Below, in pieces: positions 27,971-36,997 of a DNA stretch of 64,000 nt. Location: NCBI GenBank assembly GCA_017640615.1, contig JAEPQK010000005.1, positions 62,001-126,000 on the forward strand. The letters run 5' to 3'. The position numbers and the translations under genes were made by a program. The notes below the pieces were generated by a model, which ran no database searches, was not told the DNA's origin, and was given only the letters and a program-made list of their open reading frames with translations. Source of the DNA: Rhizobiaceae bacterium (GTDB lineage Bacteria; Pseudomonadota; Alphaproteobacteria; Rhizobiales; Rhizobiaceae). Numbering within the stretch: the stretch's first letter is position 1; the number at the start of each line of letters is the position of its first letter.

Positions 27971-28399
27971 ATGAACTTCACCTTAGCTGGGTTCGACCCG
28001 GCCGGTGACGGATTTTCGGATTCAAGCACCGAAAACCTCACGAGAATCGGCGATATGGCACGCGAGTTTGACGTTACACTCCGCGCCCTTCGCTTTTACG
28101 AAGACAAGGGGCTCATAAATCCGATCCGCAACGGCGCTACGAGGCTTTACCGGATTTCGGACAGGAAGCGGCTGCACTTTGTCTTGCTTGGCAGGCGCGT
28201 AGGCTTCTCGCTGCGCGATATCAAGCAGATGATCGACCTCTACGATCCGGTGGGCTCCAATGTTCGCCAGCTCAAGGTCATTCTAGAAAAGTCGGAGCGC
28301 CAGCGCGGCCGGCTTGAGAAGCAGCGTGAGGACCTCGACAAAGCATCGGTTGAGTTGGACGGCCTTATCGAAAGCGTACGTCTCAAACTTGCTGCATAG
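27971..28399 (+). CDS. MerR family transcriptional regulator (LiuR-like)
   Basis: 142 residues. After a 25-residue leader, the MerR winged helix reads RIGDMAREFDVTLRALRFYEDKGL, followed by PIRNGATRLYRISDRKRL and LLGRRVGFSLRDIKQMIDL. The C-terminal half is a coiled coil (KSEQR-type heptads) for dimerisation; there is no cysteine set for metal sensing, so a metabolite such as an acyl-CoA is the more likely effector. An intrinsic terminator and a large palindrome lie between it and the acyl-CoA dehydrogenase operon, which it most likely controls. Confidence 0.85.
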   Translation: MNFTLAGFDPAGDGFSDSSTENLTRIGDMAREFDVTLRALRFYEDKGLINPIRNGATRLYRISDRKRLHFVLLGRRVGFSLRDIKQMIDLYDPVGSNVRQLKVILEKSERQRGRLEKQREDLDKASVELDGLIESVRLKLAA

Positions 28400-28439
28400 G
28401 TCGGCCCGGCAATGTCCGGGACAGACTGATTACCATTTG

Positions 28440-28470
28440 ACGGCGGTAGCGAAAGCTGCCGCCGTTTTTC
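28440..28470 (+). terminator. Rho-independent terminator of merR
   Basis: An 11-bp stem (ACGGCGGTAGC / GCTGCCGCCGT, one G-U pair) closed by a GAAA tetraloop is followed by TTTTT. It ends 22 bp before the operator palindrome, separating merR from the fatty-acid operon. Confidence 0.88.
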
Positions 28471-28492
28471 TTTGTTTGCATGTCCCTGCGGC

Positions 28493-28524
28493 AAATTTTG
28501 ACGTTTACGCAAACGTCAAAATTT
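28493..28524. promoter_or_regulatory. 32-bp operator palindrome upstream of the acyl-CoA operon
   Basis: A perfect 14-bp inverted repeat (AAATTTTGACGTTT and its complement) surrounds an ACGC spacer. It lies 80 bp before the acyl-CoA dehydrogenase start and next to the MerR gene. The same 16-bp core occurs inverted at 14150-14171. This is the expected form of a LiuR/MerR-family operator for acyl-CoA metabolism. Confidence 0.75.
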
Positions 28525-28604
28525 GATAGGTCGCGTTCCGACTGATGATCTCAGCTTGCGCCTGTGCCCGCACAAGCGCAGATTTGTCATTTTCGGAGGA
28601 ACCC

Positions 28605-30401
28605 ATGCCGACCTACAAAGCGCCGGTCGAGGACACGCTTTTCGTGCTCAATGACGTTCTGGGCTACGAGCGTTATTCCAATCTTCCCGGCTTTTCCGAT
28701 GCCACTCCCGATGTTCTGGAAGCGATCCTCTCCGAGGGCGCGAAGCTGTCGGAGAACGTCTTGCAGCCGCTCAACCGCGTTGGAGACATGGAAGGCTGCG
28801 TCCGCAAGGATGACGGCTCGGTCACCACGCCCAAAGGCTTCAAGGATGCTTACGACCAGTATTGCCAGGGCGGCTGGCTCGGTCTGGCCGCGCCCGCGGA
28901 ATATGGCGGCCAGGGCCTGCCCTATTCGGTGCATTCCGCCGTCAGCGAGTACATGATCTCGGCCAACATGGCGCTGATGATGTATCCGGGCCTGACCCAG
29001 GGCGCGGTCGCAGCGATCGTCGAGCACGGCTCTGACGAGCAGAAGCAGACCTGGTTGCCCAAGATGATCGAAGGCACCTGGACCGGCACGATGAACCTGA
29101 CGGAGCCGCATTGCGGCACCGATCTGGGCATGCTGCGCACCAAGGCTGTGCCGCAGGATGACGGCTCCTACAAGATTTCCGGCCAGAAGATTTTCATCTC
29201 CGCCGGTGAACACGACATGGCGGACAACATCGTCCATCTGGTTCTGGCCCGCATCGAGGGTGCACCGGAGGGCGTGAAGGGTATTTCGCTCTTCATCGTT
29301 CCGAAATTCGTGCTCGACGAAAGCGGCCAGCCCGGCGAGCGCAACGGCGTCACCTGCGGCTCCATCGAAGAGAAGATGGGCATCCACGGCAATTCGACCT
29401 GCGTGCTCAACTACGATGACGCCACCGGCTATCTGATCGGCGGCGAGAATGCCGGTCTCAAGGCAATGTTCGTGATGATGAACGAGGCGCGCCTCGGTGT
29501 CGGCCTGCAGGGTCTCTCCATCGCGGAGGTCGCCTATCAGAACGCCGCCGACTATGCCCGCGAGCGTATCCAGGGCAGGGCGCTAACCGGCGCCAAAGAA
29601 CCGGAAAAGAAGGCCGACCCGATCATCGTACACCCGGATGTGCGCCGTTCGCTGATGACGATGCGCGCTTTCAACGAAGGTGGCCGCGCACTAATTCTTT
29701 GGACTGCCATCAAGTCGGATGTTGCGCACCGCTCGGGCGATGAGAAGGAAGTGCAGGAGGCCGATGACCTCCTCGGCCTGATGACGCCGATCATCAAGGG
29801 CGTGCTGACAGATAAGGGCTTCGACCACGCCGTGATGGCGCAGCAGCTCTTTGGCGGCCACGGCTATATTGAAGAACACGGCATGAGCCAGTTTGTGCGC
29901 GATGCTCGCATCGCTATGATCTATGAGGGCGCAAACGGCATTCAGGCGCTCGATCTTGTCGGCCGCAAGCTGCCTGCCAATGGCGGCCGCGCCATTCAGG
30001 CCTTCTTCAAGGAGGTCGGCGACTTCTGCGAGGCGCATCGCGAAGACGAGAATATGAAGCCATTCACCAAGGCGCTGAAGAAGGGTCTCAACGACCTCCA
30101 GGCGTCGACCATGTGGCTGATGCAGAACGCCATGGCCAAGCCTGACAATGCGGGCGCTGCCTCGACCGATTTCATGCACCTCTTCGGTCTGGTGGCGCTG
30201 GGCTATATGTGGGCGCAGATGGCGAAGAGCGCGCAGGATAAGCTGGCCGAGGGCGCAAATGGCTCTTCCGCTTTCCTCGACAACAAGCTCACCACCGCTA
30301 CCTTCTTCATGGAGCGTCTGCTGCCGGAAACCGCGACGCGGCTTGCCCGCATCTCGGCCGGTGCGGACTCCATGATGGCGCTGCCTGCGGAAGCGTTCTA
30401 G
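28605..30401 (+). CDS. acyl-CoA dehydrogenase, large (FadE/DmdC-like) type
   Basis: 598 residues, longer than the 380-residue short type because of the C-terminal extra domain. The ATG at 28605 follows GGAGG. The N-terminus [20 protein letters not shown] is typical of the group. FAD/substrate motifs include [19 protein letters not shown] and [13 protein letters not shown]; the catalytic glutamate is expected in [19 protein letters not shown] near residue 445. It introduces the alpha-beta double bond into acyl-CoA in the cytoplasm. First gene of a seven-gene degradation operon under the palindrome at 28493. Confidence 0.92.
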   Translation: MPTYKAPVEDTLFVLNDVLGYERYSNLPGFSDATPDVLEAILSEGAKLSENVLQPLNRVGDMEGCVRKDDGSVTTPKGFKDAYDQYCQGGWLGLAAPAEYGGQGLPYSVHSAVSEYMISANMALMMYPGLTQGAVAAIVEHGSDEQKQTWLPKMIEGTWTGTMNLTEPHCGTDLGMLRTKAVPQDDGSYKISGQKIFISAGEHDMADNIVHLVLARIEGAPEGVKGISLFIVPKFVLDESGQPGERNGVTCGSIEEKMGIHGNSTCVLNYDDATGYLIGGENAGLKAMFVMMNEARLGVGLQGLSIAEVAYQNAADYARERIQGRALTGAKEPEKKADPIIVHPDVRRSLMTMRAFNEGGRALILWTAIKSDVAHRSGDEKEVQEADDLLGLMTPIIKGVLTDKGFDHAVMAQQLFGGHGYIEEHGMSQFVRDARIAMIYEGANGIQALDLVGRKLPANGGRAIQAFFKEVGDFCEAHREDENMKPFTKALKKGLNDLQASTMWLMQNAMAKPDNAGAASTDFMHLFGLVALGYMWAQMAKSAQDKLAEGANGSSAFLDNKLTTATFFMERLLPETATRLARISAGADSMMALPAEAF

Positions 30402-30412
30402 GCGCAAGCCTA

Positions 30413-30436
30413 TGCGGCGCCGCGACAGGCGCCGCA
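30413..30436 (+). promoter_or_regulatory. intercistronic hairpin between two acyl-CoA dehydrogenase genes
   Basis: A perfect 9-bp stem TGCGGCGCC / GGCGCCGCA with a 6-nt loop and no U-run. It is followed by the 14-bp palindrome GTTCAA-GT-TTGAAC at 30442-30455. Either could modulate read-through to the second dehydrogenase. Confidence 0.45.
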
Positions 30437-30500
30437 GCACTGTTCAAGTTTGAACTTATTTGATAGGCGGGTGCCGCGGCGTCCTATCAGGGAGGAAATG

Positions 30501-31673
30501 ATGGCAGTCAGCCCGGCCCAAATCCTGCAGCGACCCAAGCCGGAATGGGCGTCCGAAGACGTCGCCATGCTTTACGATATGGCGACGAAGTTCCTCGAAG
30601 CCGAAATCGCGCCGCGTTACGAGGAATTTGAAATAGCCGAGTCGTTCGACCGCGAAAGTTGGGAGAAGGCGGGCGCAAACGGGCTTCTCTGCGCATCCAT
30701 TCCAGAAGAGTATGGCGGCTCAGGTGGCACCTATGCGCATGAAAGCGCAATCACCATGGCGCTGGGGCATGTCGGTGTCGATGGTTTCGGCATCGCGCTG
30801 CACAATGCCATCGTAGCGCCCTACATCCTTCACTACGGCTCCGAGGAGCAGAGGAAGAAGTGGCTGCCAAAAATGGCGTCCGGCGAGCTGATCGGCGCCA
30901 TCGCCATGACCGAGCCTGGTGCCGGCTCAGACCTTCAGGGCGTCAAGACACGCGCTGAAAAGGATGGCAACCAGTATCGTATCAACGGTTCCAAGACCTT
31001 CATCACCAATGGCCAGCTGGCCAATCTGATTATTGTCGTGGCCAAAACAGACCCGGCGCAGGGTGCCAAAGGCACTTCGCTGATCGTTGTCGAAACCGAC
31101 GGCGCAGAAGGCTTCGAACGCGGACGCAACCTCGACAAGATCGGGCTGAAGGCCAACGACACGTCGGAGCTGTTCTTCAACGACCTGAAAGTGCCTACGT
31201 CCAATCTGCTCGGCCACGAGGAAGGCCAGGGCTTTGTCCAGCTGATGCAGCAGCTCCCTCAGGAGCGCCTTCTGATCGCCGGTCAGGCCGTCGGCATGAT
31301 CGAGCGTGCGCTCACCGTCACGATCGACTACGTGAAGGAACGCAAAGCTTTCGGCAAAGCCGTCATCGATTTTCAGAACACGCAGTTCAAGCTTGCGGAA
31401 CTGAAGACCGAAGCCACGATCGGCCGCGTCTTCTACAATGATTGTGTCGCGCGCCATCTCGAAGGCGGGCTCGATCCGGCAACAGCCTCGATGGCGAAAT
31501 ACTGGCTGACCGACCTGCAGTGCAAAATTGTCGATGAATGCCTGCAGCTCTTCGGCGGCTATGGCTACATGAATGAATACCCGATCGCGCGCATGTACCG
31601 AGATGCCCGCGTGCAGCGAATCTATGGCGGCACCAACGAGATCATGAAGCTTCTGATCGCGAGGAGCCTTTGA
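30501..31673 (+). CDS. acyl-CoA dehydrogenase (short/medium type)
   Basis: 390 residues. Two consecutive ATGs occur; the second (30501) is five bases from GGAGGAA and is preferred. Signatures: IGAIAMTEPGAGSDLQGVKT (FAD-binding ACYL_COA_DH_1 region), QQLPQERLLIAGQAVG, and QLFGGYGYMNEYPIARMYRDARVQRIYGGTNEIMK split between signature 2 and the catalytic-glutamate region (IYGGTNE). Homologues include isovaleryl- and long-chain acyl-CoA dehydrogenases; the exact chain specificity is not readable. Co-directional with the genes on both sides. Confidence 0.92.
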   Translation: MAVSPAQILQRPKPEWASEDVAMLYDMATKFLEAEIAPRYEEFEIAESFDRESWEKAGANGLLCASIPEEYGGSGGTYAHESAITMALGHVGVDGFGIALHNAIVAPYILHYGSEEQRKKWLPKMASGELIGAIAMTEPGAGSDLQGVKTRAEKDGNQYRINGSKTFITNGQLANLIIVVAKTDPAQGAKGTSLIVVETDGAEGFERGRNLDKIGLKANDTSELFFNDLKVPTSNLLGHEEGQGFVQLMQQLPQERLLIAGQAVGMIERALTVTIDYVKERKAFGKAVIDFQNTQFKLAELKTEATIGRVFYNDCVARHLEGGLDPATASMAKYWLTDLQCKIVDECLQLFGGYGYMNEYPIARMYRDARVQRIYGGTNEIMKLLIARSL

Positions 31674-31675
31674 AC

Positions 31676-32113
31676 GTGAACGCCGATCCGACAACCGCTT
31701 TCAGCATGGACAATGCACCGCCATCGGCCAGATGGCTTGGCATGGAGGTGCTTGGCTGGGATCGCGAGACAATGACCTTGCGGCTGGCGTTCAATCCGCC
31801 GCGCGATGTGATCAATTTCGGCGGTGTCGTTCAGGGCGGTTTCCTGATCGCGATGATGGACGACGCGATGGGCTTCAACTGCTTCATCAGCCTCGGCATG
31901 GCGAACCGGCAGGCTTCGATCGACGTCCACACGCATTTTCTGCGCGCCGTGCAGCACGGCCGTGTCGAGGTCGAGGCGCGCGTCGTGCGCGCCGGCCGTT
32001 CGGTCGCATTTCTGGAAGCCGAGCTTTACGGGCCCGATGGCGAACTTTCGGCGCGCGCTGTTTCCAGCATGAAGCTTACGGCGATCGCCGGTAACGAGAA
32101 GAAGGCGGGTTAG
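31676..32113 (+). CDS. PaaI-like hotdog-fold thioesterase
   Basis: 145 residues from the GTG at 31676, which is nine bases from GAGGAG; a TTG at 31670 overlapping the previous stop is the alternative. The hotdog motif is NFGGVVQGGFLIAMMDDAMGF (HGG-type region with Gln replacing the usual His), followed by SIDVHTHFLRAV. Enzymes of this group hydrolyse acyl- or aryl-CoA esters, releasing CoA when intermediates accumulate. Tight spacing to the dehydrogenase upstream and the GST gene downstream shows operon membership. Confidence 0.82.
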   Translation: MNADPTTAFSMDNAPPSARWLGMEVLGWDRETMTLRLAFNPPRDVINFGGVVQGGFLIAMMDDAMGFNCFISLGMANRQASIDVHTHFLRAVQHGRVEVEARVVRAGRSVAFLEAELYGPDGELSARAVSSMKLTAIAGNEKKAG

Positions 32114-32117
32114 CACA

Positions 32118-32750
32118 ATGAGCGAATTCGAACTTCACTCATTCTCCGAGAGCGGAAACTCCTACAAGGCCGCGCTCATGCTCCAACTGTGCGGCGCCGA
32201 CTGGAAGCCGCTCGGGATCGAGTTCTTCAAGGGCGCGACGCGCTCGCCAGAATATCGTGGGCTAAACGTGATGGGCGAAGCGCCGGTGCTCATTCACCAC
32301 CGCGATGACAGCGACTTAACGCTGAGCCAGTCGGGTGCGATCCTCATTTATCTGGCGCGCCATTTCGGCAAGTTTGGCCACGAAACTGAGGCCGAGGAGT
32401 TCGAAATCCTGCGCTGGATCTTGTTCGATAACCACAAGCTCACCAGCTACACGGCAACGGAGCGTTTCATGCGCCACTTCCGTGGCAAGAAGGGCGATCC
32501 AGCGGCGGAGTTCATCTATGGCCGGGCCCGCGAGGCCTGGAAGGTGCTCGACACCCATCTGACCGGCCGCGAATGGGTGGCCGCAAACCGCGCCACGATC
32601 GCTGACTTCTCGCTCTGCGGGTACCTGTTCTGGCCGGAGCAGGTGGATGCGGACTGGAACGAATTTCCGGCGATCGCCGCCTGGCTTGAACGTATTCGCG
32701 CGCTGCCCGGTTGGGCGGCACCTGAAGATCTGATGCCCTCGGGCATGTGA
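32118..32750 (+). CDS. glutathione S-transferase family protein
   Basis: 210 residues with an N-terminal thioredoxin-like domain (SESGNSYKAALMLQLCGADW, then NVMGEAPVLIH with the cis-proline, and LSQSGAILIYLARHF with the glutathione gamma-glutamyl site) and an all-helical C-terminal domain containing the N-capping ATIADFSLCGYLF. The first-helix serine SGNSYK is the probable catalytic position. It probably conjugates or isomerises a reactive intermediate of the operon. It lies 4 bp after the thioesterase. Confidence 0.85.
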   Translation: MSEFELHSFSESGNSYKAALMLQLCGADWKPLGIEFFKGATRSPEYRGLNVMGEAPVLIHHRDDSDLTLSQSGAILIYLARHFGKFGHETEAEEFEILRWILFDNHKLTSYTATERFMRHFRGKKGDPAAEFIYGRAREAWKVLDTHLTGREWVAANRATIADFSLCGYLFWPEQVDADWNEFPAIAAWLERIRALPGWAAPEDLMPSGM

Positions 32751-32800
32751 CGAAACACACCGGGCGCCGCCTTCGGCGTCCCTTTGCAAGGAGATGCAAG

Positions 32801-34009
32801 ATGGCAGATGCATTTGTATATGACGCCGTTCGCACGCCGCGTGGCCGCGGCAAGAAGGACGGCTCGCTGCACGAAGTCCCGGCCGTTCGCCTCGGCGCCA
32901 AGGTTCTGGAAGCCGTGCGTGATCGCAACGGCCTCGATACCTCCAAGGTCGATGACATCATCTTCGGCTGTGTCGATCCCGTCGGCGAGGCCGGTTCGGT
33001 CATCCCGCGCGCCTCGGCCTTTGAGGCACGCTATGCCACGGAAGCGCCGGGCATGCAGATTTCGCGCTTTTGCGCCTCTGGCCTCGACGCCATCAATTTC
33101 GGCGCTGCCAAGATCGCAGGCGGTTCGGACGACATCGTCATCGCAGGCGGTGTAGAATCGATGAGCCGCGTCGGCATGGGCATGTCCGGCGGCGCCTGGT
33201 TCATGGACCCCTCGGTCGGCTTGCCTTCCTATTTCATGCCACAGGGCGTGTCTGCCGATCTGATCGCCACCAAATACGGCTTTTCGCGCGACGACGTGGA
33301 CGCCTATGCAGTGGAGAGCCAGAAGCGCGCCGACGAAGCCTGGAAGGATGGCCGCTTCAAAAATTCCGTGGTCGCGATCAGGGACCAGAACGGCCTCAAT
33401 ATTCTCGATCATGACGAGCATATGCGGCCGGGCACCGACATGCAGTCGCTGGCCTCCCTCAACCCGTCTTTCGTGATGCCGGGCGAAATGGGTGGCTTCA
33501 ATGCCGTCGCCGTCCAGCGCTATCCCGAAATCGAAGGCGTGAACCATGTACACCACGCCGGCAACTCGTCGGGCATCGTCGATGGCGCGGCGGCCGTGCT
33601 GCTCGGCTCCAAGCGTGCCGGAAAGACGATGGGTCTCACGCCGCGCGCGAAAATCCGCGCTTTCACCAATATCGGTTCCGAGCCGGCGATCATGCTTACC
33701 GGCCCGGTCGACGTGACCGAGAAGCTGCTGAAGAAGGCCAAGATGACGCTCGACGACATCGACCTTTTCGAGCTCAACGAAGCCTTTGCCTCCGTCGTGC
33801 TGCGCTACATGCAGGCTTTTGACATCGACCATGACCGCATCAATGTGAATGGCGGTGCGATCGCTATGGGCCACCCGCTCGGCGCCACCGGCGCGATGAT
33901 CTTCGGCACCGTGCTCGATGAGCTGGAGCGCCGCGATCTGAACACTGCGCTTGTCACGCTGTGCATCGGCGCGGGCATGGGCACCGCAACGATCATCGAA
34001 CGGGTCTAG
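32801..34009 (+). CDS. acetyl-CoA C-acyltransferase (thiolase)
   Basis: 402 residues. The ATG at 32801 has AAGGAG seven bases upstream. Thiolase residues are all visible: the acyl-accepting cysteine in [14 protein letters not shown] (about residue 90), [19 protein letters not shown] with the histidine, and the second cysteine in [15 protein letters not shown]. It cleaves 3-ketoacyl-CoA into acetyl-CoA and a shortened acyl-CoA, or runs in reverse. Together with the multifunctional enzyme downstream it completes beta-oxidation. Confidence 0.93.
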   Translation: MADAFVYDAVRTPRGRGKKDGSLHEVPAVRLGAKVLEAVRDRNGLDTSKVDDIIFGCVDPVGEAGSVIPRASAFEARYATEAPGMQISRFCASGLDAINFGAAKIAGGSDDIVIAGGVESMSRVGMGMSGGAWFMDPSVGLPSYFMPQGVSADLIATKYGFSRDDVDAYAVESQKRADEAWKDGRFKNSVVAIRDQNGLNILDHDEHMRPGTDMQSLASLNPSFVMPGEMGGFNAVAVQRYPEIEGVNHVHHAGNSSGIVDGAAAVLLGSKRAGKTMGLTPRAKIRAFTNIGSEPAIMLTGPVDVTEKLLKKAKMTLDDIDLFELNEAFASVVLRYMQAFDIDHDRINVNGGAIAMGHPLGATGAMIFGTVLDELERRDLNTALVTLCIGAGMGTATIIERV

Positions 34010-34016
34010 ACCCGCC

Positions 34017-34598
34017 ATGCTTGTTGCAGGCCGAACCGCGCTGGTGCTGGTGGACGTCCAGAAAGGCTTTCTGGAGCGCGAAGCCAGTGGCGAGCGCCGT
34101 AATAATGCAGGCGCGGTTGCCAATATGGTTCGGCTGCTGGAGGCGTTTCGCGCCCGTGGCATGACGGTGATCCACATCAGGCACGCGTCCACCAATCCTG
34201 GTTCGGTGCTCAGGCCCGAACGGCCGGGCTTCGCATCCATGGATCACACACGCGAGATCGGCGACGAGCCGGTTCTCATCAAGTCGGTCAATTCCGGCTT
34301 CATCGGCACCGACCTGGAAGAGCGTTTGCGCAGCGCCGGCATTGCAACTGTGATTCTGGTTGGCGCGACAACAAATCACTGCGTTGAGACCACCGCCCGC
34401 ATGGCCGGCAATCTCGGCTATGACACGCGTCTGGTCGAAGACGCCTGCTACACGTTTGACCGCATCGGCCATGGCGGACGCCGCGAAAGCGCGGAAGACA
34501 TTCACGCGATGACGCTGTCGAACCTCGACGGCGAATTCGCCACCATCGAAACGACAGACAGCCTGCTGGCGGCGTTCGAAAACAGCGCTGCCGCCTAA
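34017..34598 (+). CDS. isochorismatase-family cysteine hydrolase
   Basis: 193 residues. The catalytic triad of this family is visible: Asp in LVLVDVQKGF, Lys in VLIKSVNSGF and Cys in TTNHCVETTARMAG, together with the cis-peptide VGATTNHC. Members hydrolyse amides or vinyl ethers such as isochorismate, N-carbamoyl compounds or nicotinamide. The substrate here is unknown. It sits between thiolase and the multifunctional beta-oxidation gene, an unusual place for this family, and is translated from an ATG 7 bp after the thiolase stop with no strong ribosome-binding site. Confidence 0.85.
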   Translation: MLVAGRTALVLVDVQKGFLEREASGERRNNAGAVANMVRLLEAFRARGMTVIHIRHASTNPGSVLRPERPGFASMDHTREIGDEPVLIKSVNSGFIGTDLEERLRSAGIATVILVGATTNHCVETTARMAGNLGYDTRLVEDACYTFDRIGHGGRRESAEDIHAMTLSNLDGEFATIETTDSLLAAFENSAAA

Positions 34599-34608
34599 GG
34601 AGGATCAG

Positions 34609-36828
34609 ATGAGCTACAACAATTTCAAGGTCGAAACCGACGCTGACGGCATTGCGCTCGTCACCTGGGATTCGCCCGGCCGGTCCATGAACGTTTTCAC
34701 CGAGGAGGTGATGAACGAGCTGGAGCAGATCAACGACAAGCTCGCCGCCGACGAGGCAATCAAGGGCGTGGTCATCACATCGGGCAAGGACAGCTTCTCC
34801 GGTGGTGCTGATCTCACCATGCTGCAGCGTATGCTGGGCGTCTTCCGCGATGAGAAGGCGCGCGATCCCGACAGCGCGATCAAGATGCTATTCGACGGCG
34901 CCGGCCGCATGAGCTGGCTGTGGCGCAAGATCGAGACCTCCGGCAAGCCGTGGGTTTCGGCCATCAACGGCACCTGCATGGGTGGAGCATTCGAGCTGTC
35001 GCTGGCTTGCCATGGCCGCGTCGCTGCCGACAGCGATAAGGTCAAGATGGCGCTTCCCGAAGTGAAGGTCGGCATCTTCCCGGGCGCGGGCGGCACACAA
35101 CGGGTGCCCCGGCTCGCCAATGCGCAGGAAGCGCTGCAGATGCTGACCACCGGCCAGAACCTCTCCGCCAAGAAGGCGAAGCAGATGGGTCTCGTCCACG
35201 AAGTTGTGGACCCGGCCAAGCTGGTCGACGCCGCCAAGGACATGATCAAAGCCGGTCTCAAGCCGGTCCAGCCCTGGGACGAAAAAGGCTTCAAGCTGCC
35301 GAGCGGCCCGGTCTATTCGGCGGCAGGCGCCAATCTTTGGCCGCCGGCAATCGCCATCCTGCGTCGCGAAACCTACGGCAACTACCCGGCCGCGACGGCT
35401 ATCCTGAAATGCGTCTATGAGGGACTGCTGGTGCCCTTCGACACCGCGCTCAGGATCGAGCAGCGCTATTTCACCGAAATTCTGCAGTCGACCGAAGCCG
35501 CCATGATGGTGCGCTCGCTGTTTGTTTCCCTGCAGGAGCTGAACAAGGGTGCTCGCCGGCCAGAGGGAGTGCCCGAAACCAAGTTCAAGAAGATCGGCGT
35601 GCTGGGCGCAGGTTTCATGGGCGCCGGCATTGCATACGTCACCGCGCAGGCGGGCATTCCGGTCGTGCTGCTCGACCGCGATATGCCGTCGGCCGAAAAG
35701 GGCAAGGCGCATTCCGCGGGCCTTATGGACGGACGCATCAAGAAGGGCCGCTCCACCGAGGCCGATAAGGAGAAGTTGCTCTCACTGATCACGCCGACCG
35801 ACGATTACGACCAGCTCGAAGGCTGCGACCTGATCGTGGAAGCGGTGTTCGAGGACAGCGAGATCAAGAAGGGCGTGACGGAAAAGACCGAGGCCGTCAT
35901 CTCCAAAAACACGACCTTCGCCTCCAACACGTCGACCATTCCGATCACCGGCCTGGCGAAGAACTCCAAGCGGCCGAAAAACTTCATCGGCATTCACTTC
36001 TTCTCGCCGGTCGACAAGATGATGCTGGTCGAGATCATCATGGGCAAGAAGACGGGCGATGCCGCGCTTGCCGTGGCGATCGACTATGTCCGCGCCATCC
36101 GCAAGACGCCCATCGTCGTCAACGATACGCGCGGCTTCTACGTCAATCGCTGCGTGCTGCGCTATATGGCCGAAGCCTTCCAGATGCTGATCGAGGGCGT
36201 GCCGCCGGCAATGATCGAGAACTCCGCCAAGATGGCCGGCATGCCGGTCGGCCCGCTCTCGCTCACTGACGAAACGGCAATCGACCTGGCGCAGAAGATC
36301 ATGAAACAGACAATGCGCGATCTGGGCGAGAAGGCGGTGCCTGCCGACCAGTTCGAATTGATCAACACCATGGTCGACAAGCATGGCCGTCATGGCCGCA
36401 AGAACGGCAAGGGCTTCTACGACTATCCGGCCAAGCCTGCGAAGAAGCATCTGTGGCCGGAGCTTAAGACGCTCTACCCGCAGCAGGACCCCGACAAGAT
36501 CGACGTCGAGGAACTGAAGCAGCGCTTCCTCGTCACCATCGCGATGGAAGCTGCGCGCGTCATGCAGGAAGGCATCGTCACCGACCCGCGCGAGGCGGAT
36601 GTTGGTTCGATCCTCGCCTTCGGCTTCGCGCCTTATACCGGCGGCGCGCTGTCCTACATCGACGGCATGGGCGTGGAAAACTTCCTCGCATTGTCGAAGA
36701 AGCTTCAGAAGAAATACGGCGCGCAGTTCAAAGCGCCGAAGCTGTTGGCCGACATGGCCGCCAAGGGCGAGACCTTCTACGACCGCTTCAATCCTTATCC
36801 CAAGGACGCCGAAAAGAAGGCGGCTTAG
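34609..36828 (+). CDS. multifunctional enoyl-CoA hydratase / 3-hydroxyacyl-CoA dehydrogenase (FadJ/FadB type)
   Basis: 739 residues. Residues 1-300 are crotonase-fold, with the oxyanion-hole segments SGGADLTML and NGTCMGGAFELSLACHGRV. Residues about 320-500 are the NAD-binding domain (IGVLGAGFMGAGIAYVTAQAG), followed by the dehydrogenase catalytic region GIHFFSPVDKMMLVEII with the active histidine, and two C-terminal helical domains ending in FAPYTGGALSYIDGMG. It hydrates enoyl-CoA and oxidises the 3-hydroxyacyl-CoA. The start has AAGGAGG. Last gene of the operon. Confidence 0.93.
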   Translation: MSYNNFKVETDADGIALVTWDSPGRSMNVFTEEVMNELEQINDKLAADEAIKGVVITSGKDSFSGGADLTMLQRMLGVFRDEKARDPDSAIKMLFDGAGRMSWLWRKIETSGKPWVSAINGTCMGGAFELSLACHGRVAADSDKVKMALPEVKVGIFPGAGGTQRVPRLANAQEALQMLTTGQNLSAKKAKQMGLVHEVVDPAKLVDAAKDMIKAGLKPVQPWDEKGFKLPSGPVYSAAGANLWPPAIAILRRETYGNYPAATAILKCVYEGLLVPFDTALRIEQRYFTEILQSTEAAMMVRSLFVSLQELNKGARRPEGVPETKFKKIGVLGAGFMGAGIAYVTAQAGIPVVLLDRDMPSAEKGKAHSAGLMDGRIKKGRSTEADKEKLLSLITPTDDYDQLEGCDLIVEAVFEDSEIKKGVTEKTEAVISKNTTFASNTSTIPITGLAKNSKRPKNFIGIHFFSPVDKMMLVEIIMGKKTGDAALAVAIDYVRAIRKTPIVVNDTRGFYVNRCVLRYMAEAFQMLIEGVPPAMIENSAKMAGMPVGPLSLTDETAIDLAQKIMKQTMRDLGEKAVPADQFELINTMVDKHGRHGRKNGKGFYDYPAKPAKKHLWPELKTLYPQQDPDKIDVEELKQRFLVTIAMEAARVMQEGIVTDPREADVGSILAFGFAPYTGGALSYIDGMGVENFLALSKKLQKKYGAQFKAPKLLADMAAKGETFYDRFNPYPKDAEKKAA

Positions 36829-36841
36829 CGCATCCAGCTTT

Positions 36842-36982
36842 CCTCTCCCCCACGGGGAGAGGTCGGTTTGCACCACGAGGCAAAGCCGAGTGGCCAAGCA
36901 AACCGGGTGAGGGGGCCGGTCATCATTCCCCCTCACCCGTCTCTGACTTCGTCCTCGCCACCCTCTCCCCGTCGGGGAGAGG
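36842..36982. repeat. RIME-like intergenic mosaic element
   Basis: 141 bp with three nested inverted repeats: CCTCTCCCC-CAC-GGGGAGAGG at 36842-36862, GGGTGAGGGGG (36905-36915) facing CCCCCTCACCC (36928-36938), and CCTCTCCCC-GTC-GGGGAGAGG at 36962-36982. The two terminal hairpins have identical arms. Such elements are scattered between genes in rhizobia. This one could end the beta-oxidation transcript and stands just before the ribosome-binding site of the next gene. Confidence 0.7.
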
Positions 36983-36997
36983 AAGAAGGAGCATTTC

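Noticed and set aside
32516-34240. 574-codon frame antisense to thiolase and neighbours
   Set aside because: Opposite strand encodes conserved enzymes with catalytic residues.
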